DNA from: JANRKH01 sp033761815
Lineage (GTDB): Bacteria; Pseudomonadota; Alphaproteobacteria; Rickettsiales; Rickettsiaceae
Length of the DNA stretch: 11,012 nucleotides
Assembly: GCA_033761815.1 (NCBI GenBank)
Contig: JANRMF010000024.1
Span: 1 to 11,012 of the forward strand
Direction: 5' to 3'
Below are positions 1 through 5,840 of this stretch, in pieces. A program made the translations under genes and the position numbers. How positions within the stretch are numbered: position 1 is the stretch's first letter; every line of letters begins with the position of its first letter. The notes beneath the pieces are model-generated. The model had not been told where the DNA came from. It saw only the letters and a program-made list of their open reading frames with translations, and did not search any database.

Positions 1-384
1 GGTTTGCAGCAATCTAAAGAAGGTAGGTATCATATTGGGGGCATAGTAGCTCTGAGGCTCTCTAATATGGCTCATTTGATCAAACTCCCTTTTAACTAAA
101 AGGTCAAGATAGTGGTTTCTTAAAATTTTATGTTTATCTGATTTTTCAATAAAATCTATTATTGTGACTCTGGCACTAGCTTTAATCTTCCTTCTAATAT
201 TTTGAATATGAGTGTTTACAGTTCTGAGCTCAATCGCCTTGTTGGCAGTGGACAAAAAATTAGCTATTGCCCCAGGGGTTTTGCCATAGAGAATATAAGA
301 CATTACCTCTATCTCTCTAGGCGTAAATTTTATTCCACTGATCTCAAGTATAGACTTGTTATCTAAACCTTCCTCAATAGACAT
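1..384 (-). CDS. LuxR-type HTH transcriptional regulator, 3' end beyond window
   Basis: The first 128 codons of a gene read leftwards off the window. Residues 19-80 match the LuxR/GerE DNA-binding fold: FTPREIEVM (20-28) is the usual opening helix, followed by GKTPGAIANFLS and the recognition-helix segment LRTVNTHIQNIRRKIK (53-68). The HTH is at the N terminus and is followed by at least 48 more residues (KSDKHKILRNHYLD onward) that I do not recognise, so this is not a classic receiver-plus-C-terminal-HTH response regulator. The ATG at 384 is chosen because an in-frame TGA lies three codons upstream; no clear Shine-Dalgarno sequence is visible. It is transcribed in the same direction as hipBA but about 385 bases downstream of hipA. 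DNA binding is well supported; target, signal and the nature of the C-terminal part are unknown. Confidence 0.8.
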   Translation of the reverse strand, partial: MSIEEGLDNKSILEISGIKFTPREIEVMSYILYGKTPGAIANFLSTANKAIELRTVNTHIQNIRRKIKASARVTIIDFIEKSDKHKILRNHYLDLLVKREFDQMSHIREPQSYYAPNMIPTFFRLLQT

Positions 385-422
385 AAATAATCATATTATT
401 ATTCTGTTGTAGGTAAAATTTC

Positions 423-442
423 ATGTTAATATAGTTTAACAT
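423..442. promoter_or_regulatory. Inverted repeat over the candidate -10, possible operator
   Basis: ATGTTAA-TATAGT-TTAACAT is a perfect 7-base inverted repeat with a 6-base centre, placed over the putative -10 and spacer 39-58 bases upstream of the LuxR-type start codon. LuxR-type proteins bind dyads of about this size, so autoregulation is a reasonable guess but is not shown by the sequence. Confidence 0.35.
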
Positions 443-451
443 TTCAAGCAA
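423..451 (-). promoter_or_regulatory. Candidate promoter of the LuxR-type gene
   Basis: Read on the minus strand, TTGCTT (451-446) is followed after exactly 17 bases by TAACAT (428-423). The -10 lies about 38 bases before the ATG at 384. The match to sigma70 boxes is moderate and the region is AT-rich, so chance is possible. Confidence 0.35.
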
Positions 452-570
452 GATATTTTGACCCCTAATTTACCAAGCTCAAACAACTATAACCTGTAGT
501 TATTCTAAACCATAAACTTTAATAATTAATTTATACTAATTGACATTTAACTTGACATTGGTGCAAGAGA

Positions 571-629
571 AGAGATTAGCTTGTGAGCGAGAGCCTTCAA
601 TAGCTCACGTCACGAGAGAGCTAATCTCT
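571..629. repeat. Nested palindrome, possible small palindromic repeat element
   Basis: AGAGATTAGCT (571-581) is perfectly complemented by AGCTAATCTCT (619-629). Inside it, GTGAGC (583-588) pairs with GCTCAC (603-608) around a 14-base loop. The result is an 11-base outer stem, an asymmetric internal loop and a 6-base inner stem. No T-tract follows on either strand, so it is not an obvious terminator. Rickettsiaceae genomes carry palindromic elements (RPEs) of roughly 100-150 bases scattered in spacers and genes; this may be such an element or its core, but no second copy exists in the window. Confidence 0.5.
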
Positions 630-769
630 ATTAAACTTAACAACAATTATGGAGATTACACGGGTGCTTATACAGAACCCTTAATAGTCAAGAAAAATAA
701 GACAAAGTATCTAAAAAAATCACACTTAAATTACCTAGAGCCCAAGTAAACAAAATTAAGTGAGAATTA

Positions 770-1969
770 TCAGATGCCAGAATTTTTACGAATTCTACGC
801 AAAGCCTCCCTAATATTTTTGGTTTGCATTCTTGAAACACCAACTGCGCTTGCAAAAGAATCCCATTTTTCAGTTGCAGCTAAAACCTGATGGATAATCT
901 CTAACGCCTTGTCTTGCTTGATATTACAGGTGGCAGCCAATTTTAACAAATGTGCTTTAGTCGGACTTTTCCCTTCGCCTATAATCATCGTAGAATGCTC
1001 GCCCGCAGGACCTGAGGAAAAAGTTAAATCGTAAGCAGGCGATACGGTCCAATTACCTTGTTGGTCCATTAAAAAAGAAAAATTCTTTGAGTGGTCATCA
1101 CGATTATGGCTTAAGACATTAAAAACGGCATTTCTAAATTGGATTTCACATTGCCTGATATCTTTTGTTAAATACAGGGTTGCTTTCATTATGCTTTCGT
1201 AATCAAGGGAAGGTTCCCGGTGATCTGCATGTAGGAGACCTGAGGTAGTATGCATATGAATGCGTCTATTCTTATTTCTATCAAACCTCTTAACACCAAA
1301 AAAACCTAAACCCTTTCTTGAGAAAAAAAGCTTTGCTTCGGGCGCAATCAGCCCTGCATCAATTGCCATCAGATGATAGGCGTACTCGATAGAGCTTATA
1401 TCTTTAGGATCAAGGTGAGATCTAAACTTAATCAGCCAATCTTGCCCGTCTAGCTTGAGTAAAACTTTAGGACGTGCGCCTGCTGAAGATCCTCCTAAAA
1501 CAAGCAAATCATCCACATAAGTATCGTCTTCATCTAAGGTTGCTTGTATTTCGCTATTAATTTCGTCTAAATCATTGGTGATATGAGACATAGCATTTGG
1601 ATTTTCAGGCTCATAAGACAAAGCTCCCATACCGCCCGTTCCTACAAAACAAAGACGATCAAGAGGTGAAAGGGCTCCCGGATTAAGCCCTGCATTCATC
1701 AATTTGCGGTCTAAAAGCACTCGCCCCCAACCATCAGGCAAGCTGTCATTAAACACACCAAACAAACCTTCAAAGGTGGGATCATTCGATTCTATAACCC
1801 CTGCTTTAAGAGGTAGTTTGAAAGGCGATAAGTCAAGACCTGTTTTAATAAAAGCAGCATCATATTCAAAAAAAATTTGCCTGTTTTTAAGTAGTAATCT
1901 TCCCATTAGCAGAGAAGTTCTTGCGCCGTGATAATATACATAAACAAGATTTTGATTTGAGATGCTCAT
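770..1969 (-). CDS. hipA: HipA family serine/threonine kinase toxin
   Basis: A full-length (399 aa) HipA-family toxin kinase. HipA_N spans about residues 8-120 (FNDSLPDGWGR at 73-83 is characteristic) and the HipA_C kinase fold about 155-385. GGSSAGARPK (159-168) matches the flexible P-loop in which E. coli HipA autophosphorylates Ser150; Ser161 aligns with it. HNRDDHSKN (288-296) carries the catalytic Asp (D291) and the Mg-binding Asn, and AYDL (312-315) the second metal Asp (D314). All key residues are present, so it should be active. Known HipA proteins phosphorylate translation factors or tRNA synthetases (GltX for E. coli HipA) and cause growth arrest; the target here cannot be read from sequence. 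Its ATG overlaps the hipB stop by four bases (ATGA), so the two are translationally coupled and hipB comes first, as usual. Stop is TGA. Confidence 0.95.
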   Translation of the reverse strand: MSISNQNLVYVYYHGARTSLLMGRLLLKNRQIFFEYDAAFIKTGLDLSPFKLPLKAGVIESNDPTFEGLFGVFNDSLPDGWGRVLLDRKLMNAGLNPGALSPLDRLCFVGTGGMGALSYEPENPNAMSHITNDLDEINSEIQATLDEDDTYVDDLLVLGGSSAGARPKVLLKLDGQDWLIKFRSHLDPKDISSIEYAYHLMAIDAGLIAPEAKLFFSRKGLGFFGVKRFDRNKNRRIHMHTTSGLLHADHREPSLDYESIMKATLYLTKDIRQCEIQFRNAVFNVLSHNRDDHSKNFSFLMDQQGNWTVSPAYDLTFSSGPAGEHSTMIIGEGKSPTKAHLLKLAATCNIKQDKALEIIHQVLAATEKWDSFASAVGVSRMQTKNIREALRRIRKNSGI

Positions 1970-2271
1970 TTTCTACCACGTTTTCTTTTTCCATCATCAA
2001 TCAGATCATCAAGCGATAAAGCTTTTTCTGCGCTCCTACGTACAAACAGCGTCTTAAAATCATCCATACACCCAAGTATTACAGCTAGTTTTAGCAGAGA
2101 TTCTAACGATATTTGCCCTGTTTGCTCAAACTTTTTTAAAGAGCCATAACTGACCCCGGACTTTTCTGATAAAGTTTGCTGGCTTAAATTTAGTTTAAGC
2201 CGAAGGTCACGCGCTCTACTTGCTAAACTCTTTTGCATTTCCCCGGGCGTTATCATATTAACTGATATCAT
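1966..2271 (-). CDS. hipB: HipB family antitoxin, XRE-type HTH
   Basis: A 101-residue DNA-binding antitoxin. Residues 23-67 form a Cro/C1 (XRE) helix-turn-helix: LNLSQQTLSEKSGVSYGSLK (27-46) gives the two HTH helices, and SLESLLKLAVILG the following ones. The tail is acidic then strongly basic (DDGKRKRGRK). The start at 2271 is backed by AGGGA (2280-2276) four bases upstream; internal Met6 and Met12 lack such a site. In the HipBA family, HipB binds and neutralises HipA and the complex represses its own promoter, consistent with the dyad over the -10 just upstream. It overlaps hipA by four bases. The order, overlap and both domain signatures make the assignment secure, though the length is slightly above E. 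coli HipB. Confidence 0.93.
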   Translation of the reverse strand: MISVNMITPGEMQKSLASRARDLRLKLNLSQQTLSEKSGVSYGSLKKFEQTGQISLESLLKLAVILGCMDDFKTLFVRRSAEKALSLDDLIDDGKRKRGRK

Positions 2272-2297
2272 AATATCCCTGCATATGTATAATCTCT

Positions 2298-2315
2298 ATA
2301 TAATAGATATTATAT
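2298..2315. promoter_or_regulatory. 18-base dyad over the hipBA -10, candidate HipB operator
   Basis: ATATAATA-GA-TATTATAT is a perfect 8+8 palindrome with a 2-base centre. It contains the entire -10 box of hipBA. HipB autoregulates by binding dyads in its promoter (TATCC-N8-GGATA in E. coli); this motif differs from that, so it is a positional candidate only, and AT-rich DNA makes such palindromes more likely by chance. Confidence 0.45.
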
Positions 2316-2337
2316 TATCCTCTAAATCAAAAGTCAA
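2309..2337 (-). promoter_or_regulatory. hipBA promoter
   Basis: Minus strand: TTGACT (2337-2332), a 17-base spacer, then the perfect -10 TATAAT (2314-2309). The start codon of hipB lies 37 bases further on, behind an AGGGA ribosome binding site. This is the best promoter in the window. Both boxes fall in the apparent C-terminal coding end of a transposase remnant. Confidence 0.75.
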
Positions 2338-2527
2338 CTCATTCTTTGGTAGCGCCTCATAAAAATTTTGCAGTAGAATAGAAGTAACTATGCTATCATC
2401 CCATCCAGCTACTTTAGGCAAGGGCTTTATAGACTGTCTCTTAGTTTGATTTTTTGTAATCTGCAAGAGATTAAGTGCAATATGTCTTACGTAATGCTAC
2501 CCAAAAATAATACCAATTGATGGCGGA

Positions 2528-2556
2528 CTTTTTAAATATTATAAACACTTAAAAAG
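2528..2556 (+). promoter_or_regulatory. Inverted repeat overlapping the strong Shine-Dalgarno site
   Basis: CTTTTTAA (2528-2535) and TTAAAAAG (2549-2556) are perfectly complementary with a 13-base loop; the right arm runs into AAGGAGA. In RNA this weak A-U stem could partly mask the ribosome binding site of the short frame at 2568. Low stability and AT-rich context leave chance open. Confidence 0.25.
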
Positions 2557-2567
2557 GAGAACAAATA

Positions 2568-2686
2568 ATGAACAAAACATTTAGACTCCCACTGTACTAA
2601 CAAGGTTTGCGACCCAAACAAAATATTTTACTCTTCTTCCAGCTAATGTCTTAAATCTTGTTGCTAGGCCCTTAAACCCTGCCTGA
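2568..2686 (+). pseudogene. Small frameshifted ORF behind a strong ribosome binding site
   Basis: AAGGAGA (2554-2560) sits 7 bases before ATG 2568, the best Shine-Dalgarno in the window, yet the frame ends after 10 codons (MNKTFRLPLY, stop 2598-2600). Shifting frame at the CTCCCA run continues another 31 codons (TPTVLTRFATQTKYFTLLPA onward) to TGA 2684-2686, which would give a peptide of about 39 residues. It may be a small gene broken by one indel, a leader peptide, or chance. I recognise no family. Confidence 0.22.
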
Positions 2687-2696
2687 TAAAAAATAT

Positions 2697-2725
2697 TTGA
2701 CAGGAAAAATAACCTATGGTAGAAA
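2697..2725 (+). promoter_or_regulatory. Possible promoter upstream of the GTPase-effector pair
   Basis: A perfect TTGACA (2697-2702) is followed after 17 bases by TAGAAA (2720-2725), a poor -10. It would give a leader of about 135 bases and would read through the weak hairpin at 2764-2791. I find no better pair of boxes closer to the gene. Confidence 0.22.
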
Positions 2726-2763
2726 AAAATTTAGGATAATTTGCATTAATCTACTAGATTTTT

Positions 2764-2791
2764 AATAAAGTCCAAATATGCTTTATTTTTT
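2764..2791 (+). terminator. Weak terminator-like hairpin
   Basis: AATAAAG (2764-2770), a 10-base loop and CTTTATT (2781-2787) merge into a run of Ts (2786-2790). The stem is only 7 pairs and nearly all A-T, so it would terminate weakly at best. It follows the short broken frame ending at 2686. Confidence 0.22.
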
Positions 2792-2865
2792 ATATCTTAG
2801 TATATGCTTAGGTAACATATTTCAGAAGGTAAGCCCTTTTTAAGGGGAATTATTCTAATATAAAT

Positions 2866-5811
2866 ATGCAAGGTTATATGCAAAAAGATATTCTTGAGGC
2901 AATCGTAAATCAAAATTCTTATCAAATCGGTTTAACCGCGCAAAATGAAGTAGCGCAAATTCTTGCTTTTATATACGAAGAATTAGAAAAAGCCAGCAGC
3001 TATATAAGAAAGCTTAACACCAAAGAAAATGCAGTATTTGTGATAGGAAAAACAGGAACTGGTAAAAGTACATTGATTAATTATCTCTCAGGCAAGCAAA
3101 TGATCGCAAGCCAGACCAATACCGGTAAGTGGATACTAGAGCCAATAAATCCACTAGAGGATATGACTGTCTCTTCCGATAATACTAGTCCTAACACCTA
3201 TCAAGTAAGTGCTTATACACCAAAAGGTAAAGAATATAGCTATATTGATACTCCAGGTTTTGTTTTTGTCTCGATCGCAGATCATCGTAACATAGCCGAA
3301 GCTTATTTTAGATGGAAAGTCTTTGATAAAATCAAAAATATCAAAATAATAGAAGTTTTATCTTTTGATTACTTTGATAGTTCTAACAATAGAGGAGATA
3401 TTAAACAAAACATACTAAGCGCCCTGCAGACTTTTGCGAGCCAAGGAGACAAAACCCACAGCGAACAAGGCATCGAAGTAACAACTGTACCAGAAGATGA
3501 AATAATCAAATCTATAAGCAACTCTTCTATAATTGTTGTAACTTCAGTACCCAAAGGAGAAGATCAACTACGTGAGATAGATAATTTAGTCGAGCAAAGA
3601 GCGAAGAAAGAAATAGAATTAACAGAAGCTCGAGCAGAGGAAAGGACTAGTGCCTTCGCAAGAAGAATGGTAGATTCGTTGAGAAGTGAAATAGAAGTCT
3701 TGAATACAAAAATTGAACAAGGCCAGCAGGAACATGAAGTTCAAAAAAGTGGAATACATAACATAATAAACGTTACACTATCAAAGCTTGCCGCTCAGAA
3801 CCAAGAAGCTCCCATACGAACTTTTATAGAGAACCTAAACCACAATAATGAACAAAATGCCCATATTAGGTTTTTTAGCAGACACGAAACTGCCGGCCCG
3901 ATTGAAATTGGAGTACCTTACGAACACCTAGATCGCACAAAAATATACGACTTGATAGAAAACAATAATATTGTGCCATGGTGCCCAATCTCAAGCATGA
4001 ATATTCGTTCTGTAGTATCACGTAATACCTTAGATTACACACAGTGCTTCGTTAATGTACTAAACGATATTATAGAATATATTACCAAAGATAAAATATG
4101 TACTAATATTGTAGCTGCGTGTAGAACAAACATCAGCCAAGCAAGCAGCTGGGGAGATTTAAAGAATTACCTAGAAACACTTAATAATACTATTGAAGAA
4201 GTAACAACACAGCTTTCTGAGGAAAATCACCGTTTTAGTCAAATTCTAGCCGGCTCATTCCAAAGCAATCAACTACTTCATATATTAGACGAAGATTCAT
4301 TAAACCAGATTACAACTACGATAGAAAAACTAGAATTCTGCAAAGCCATTAGAACACCTGAAGGAATAGTAATCGATGGTATTATCTTTGATGTGGCAAA
4401 ATATATAAGCCCTATTCAAGCTCTAAAAGAATTCATCACCGCAAATCTAATTAGCACAAATAATAGTAGCTATGATAATGGCAACTTAATAATCAAAGGT
4501 ATATTAGTGCCACTAAGTTACGTAAATGAAAAAATACAAGAATCAGAACAAAATTTGCGCTCAACTATCAAATCCATAAAAATAATTTCCCCAAATACAG
4601 TTTTCTTCAACGAAGATCTAAAATATACAAAACCAAAAGATGGTATAAAAGTAGACATTATATCTCCAAGATGGGTGGTAGAGACCTTACACAAAACCCC
4701 CTGGATTACGTCTTATGCTTATAGTGAGTCTAAAGATACTAATGGGATAGTTTTAGATTTAAGCGGTCTTGATGGAAAAGATTTTGAGAAAGAATACAAA
4801 AAGGCCAAATCAGGAAATCATGGAACTGAGGATCATCGAGATGGCGGAATCGGCGAAGATGGAAAGCCTGGAGAGAGAGGAGGTAATGGCGGGCATTTCT
4901 TTGGAGTTGGTACTGAATTCACTAATTTATCAAGCTTAAAAGTAAATGTAAGCGGAGGAAATGGAGTAAAAGGTCAAGATGGAGGAGATGGAGGAAATGG
5001 CTTTAGAGGAGAGGATGGGGATAGACAATCAGTAGATGAAAGAAAATCTAGCGTTACTAGAGAATATATACGTGAAAAATCAGGCGCGAACGCAATCTTT
5101 CATGCAACATATGAAAGTAAATCCGCAGATCCTGGCAAGGGAGGAGATGGAGGTATGGGAGGAAGTGGCGGTGCTTGCGGTAAAGCTGGTACTTGCTATA
5201 TGTTTAGTGGTTTAAGTATAGATAAGATAACTTATATAGGCCAGGATGGAAATTCTGGAGAAACTGGTATTGCGGGTAGAGGAGGCAAACGAGGAGAAGG
5301 AGGTACATCATTTTCACGTAAGTATCATGAGGAATGGCCTTTAGTCAATATAAGTATGAATTTAGCTGATAAATATGGTCCTACTGTTGGTACTGCAGTC
5401 CCTGTTATTGCTGGGGATGCTACTGCTGGTGCTGCTATTATTGCTACTGATGCTGCTGTTGGTGGTTCTGTTAGTAGTGCTTTGGCTGCTGCTGGTATTA
5501 GTTTTGGTGCTGCTACTTCTGGTGTTGCTGTTGTTGGTTTAGGTACTCTATGTGTATATTCAATTTTGAATAGTGGCTGGATTGATAAAAAGTGCATTAA
5601 AACTCGATGTCCCGATGGAAAAGATGGTGAAAGTCCTTTAGAAAAAACTCCATTTGATGAGATTCAAGCATTAGAAGAATATGATGATCCGGTCATTCGA
5701 GATGATAATTCTCTTTACAAGGCCCTAAACGAATATTCGGAGCAATCTAAAGATTCAGAATTACTTGGGGAATTCTTCGGGGAATTTTGTATCGATAGCT
5801 TCGAGCATTAA
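2866..5811 (+). CDS. P-loop GTPase-like protein with collagen-like Gly-X-Y blocks
   Basis: A 981-residue multidomain protein I cannot assign to a named family. Residues 54-235 look like a GTPase G domain: Walker A GKTGTGKST (61-69) and G3 YIDTPGF (126-132). The expected (N/T)KxD G4 motif is not visible; the matching strand reads IIVVTSVPKGED (222-233). Residues 236-292 are charged and heptad-rich (coiled coil likely). Residues 300-630 are unassigned. Residues 661-815 contain four blocks of Gly-X-Y triplets (663-677, 697-720, 757-777, 792-815) separated by short beta-like segments. Residues 838-902 are Ala/Gly/Val-rich and hydrophobic, possibly membrane-inserting. The tail is acidic. No signal peptide is seen. 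The start is uncertain: GGGG (2844-2847) is too far from ATG 2866, while AAGG (2870-2873) lies 4 bases before Met5 (2878). The next gene begins 29 bases on with no terminator between, so they are probably co-transcribed. Confidence 0.9.
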   Translation: MQGYMQKDILEAIVNQNSYQIGLTAQNEVAQILAFIYEELEKASSYIRKLNTKENAVFVIGKTGTGKSTLINYLSGKQMIASQTNTGKWILEPINPLEDMTVSSDNTSPNTYQVSAYTPKGKEYSYIDTPGFVFVSIADHRNIAEAYFRWKVFDKIKNIKIIEVLSFDYFDSSNNRGDIKQNILSALQTFASQGDKTHSEQGIEVTTVPEDEIIKSISNSSIIVVTSVPKGEDQLREIDNLVEQRAKKEIELTEARAEERTSAFARRMVDSLRSEIEVLNTKIEQGQQEHEVQKSGIHNIINVTLSKLAAQNQEAPIRTFIENLNHNNEQNAHIRFFSRHETAGPIEIGVPYEHLDRTKIYDLIENNNIVPWCPISSMNIRSVVSRNTLDYTQCFVNVLNDIIEYITKDKICTNIVAACRTNISQASSWGDLKNYLETLNNTIEEVTTQLSEENHRFSQILAGSFQSNQLLHILDEDSLNQITTTIEKLEFCKAIRTPEGIVIDGIIFDVAKYISPIQALKEFITANLISTNNSSYDNGNLIIKGILVPLSYVNEKIQESEQNLRSTIKSIKIISPNTVFFNEDLKYTKPKDGIKVDIISPRWVVETLHKTPWITSYAYSESKDTNGIVLDLSGLDGKDFEKEYKKAKSGNHGTEDHRDGGIGEDGKPGERGGNGGHFFGVGTEFTNLSSLKVNVSGGNGVKGQDGGDGGNGFRGEDGDRQSVDERKSSVTREYIREKSGANAIFHATYESKSADPGKGGDGGMGGSGGACGKAGTCYMFSGLSIDKITYIGQDGNSGETGIAGRGGKRGEGGTSFSRKYHEEWPLVNISMNLADKYGPTVGTAVPVIAGDATAGAAIIATDAAVGGSVSSALAAAGISFGAATSGVAVVGLGTLCVYSILNSGWIDKKCIKTRCPDGKDGESPLEKTPFDEIQALEEYDDPVIRDDNSLYKALNEYSEQSKDSELLGEFFGEFCIDSFEH
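4846..5310 (+). repeat. Coding region of collagen-like Gly-X-Y triplet blocks
   Basis: Inside the 981-residue protein, glycine falls at every third position for 5, 8, 7 and 8 consecutive triplets (residues 663, 697, 757 and 792 onward), for example GGN-GVK-GQD-GGD. A short (GKD)(GES) echo occurs at 918-923. Between blocks are hydrophobic segments such as LKVNVS and ITYI that precede the next glycine run, so the repeating unit may be strand plus triplet block. Confidence 0.75.
5374..5541 (+). repeat. Low-complexity GCT/GGT-rich coding stretch
   Basis: Residues 837-892 of the 981-residue protein are built from Ala, Gly, Val, Ser, Thr and Ile. In 5401-5541, 44 of 47 codons end in T (only GGG, TTG and TTA do not), unlike the A/T-mixed codon ends elsewhere in the gene. 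This suggests a locally expanded or separately acquired segment. Confidence 0.6.
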
Positions 5812-5827
5812 ACTTTCATTATCAAAC

Positions 5828-5833
5828 AAAAGG
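5828..5833 (+). promoter_or_regulatory. Ribosome binding site of the giant effector-like gene
   Basis: AAAAGG seven bases before ATG 5841 fixes the start. It lies in the 29-base gap after the upstream stop codon (5809-5811), which contains no hairpin or promoter, supporting co-transcription. Confidence 0.6.
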
Positions 5834-5840
5834 CCATAAG

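Larger units (their letters stand above)
385..769. other. Gene-poor spacer between the LuxR-type gene and hipA
   Basis: No gene is convincing here. The stretch holds the candidate promoter and dyad of the leftward regulator (423-451), two copies of TTGACATT (540-547 and 552-559, 12 bases apart), and the nested palindrome at 571-629. The 3' ends of hipA and of whatever once filled this gap face it. I see no T-tailed hairpin that would clearly terminate hipA. Confidence 0.5.
2296..2496 (-). pseudogene. Decayed transposase C-terminal remnant (ISAs1-like)
   Basis: A minus-strand frame of 66 codons ending in TAG at 2298-2296, entered through an in-frame TAG (2499-2497) with no plausible start. 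Its beginning, HYVRHIALNLLQ, and later VAGWDDSIVTSIL resemble the C-terminal end of ISAs1-family DDE transposases, where an (I/L)RHIALNLL helix precedes an AGWD segment. The catalytic DDE part is missing and upstream sequence in the frame is short and uninformative, so this is a dead fragment. The last codons, from about NELTFDLED, supply the -35 and -10 of hipBA. Family assignment rests on remembered motif similarity. Confidence 0.42.
2497..2865. other. Spacer between transposase remnant and GTPase gene
   Basis: Mostly non-coding, AT-rich sequence. It holds a small broken frame behind a strong Shine-Dalgarno site (2554-2686), an 8-base inverted repeat over that site (2528-2556), a weak terminator-like hairpin (2764-2791) and a possible promoter (2697-2725). 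A further hairpin, CCCTT-TTT-AAGGG (2834-2846), lies just ahead of the GTPase gene. Confidence 0.5.

Noticed and set aside
540..749. Plus-strand frame of 69 codons from a TTG
   Set aside because: It has no Shine-Dalgarno sequence, its TTG start is part of a repeated TTGACATT, it runs straight through the palindrome at 571-629 and its composition matches no family I know.
1704..1931. Plus-strand frame opposite hipA
   Set aside because: Antisense to the conserved N-terminal HipA coding sequence; no ribosome site or protein-like motif.
2590..2745. Minus-strand open frame (GLATRFKTLAGRRVKYFVW) across the spacer
   Set aside because: No start codon or ribosome site, no family recognised, and it overlaps the plus-strand short frame; too weak to call.
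5325..5597. Minus-strand frame rich in Ala, Pro and Thr
   Set aside because: Mirror of the GCT/GGT low-complexity stretch of the GTPase-like gene; openness is explained by that composition.
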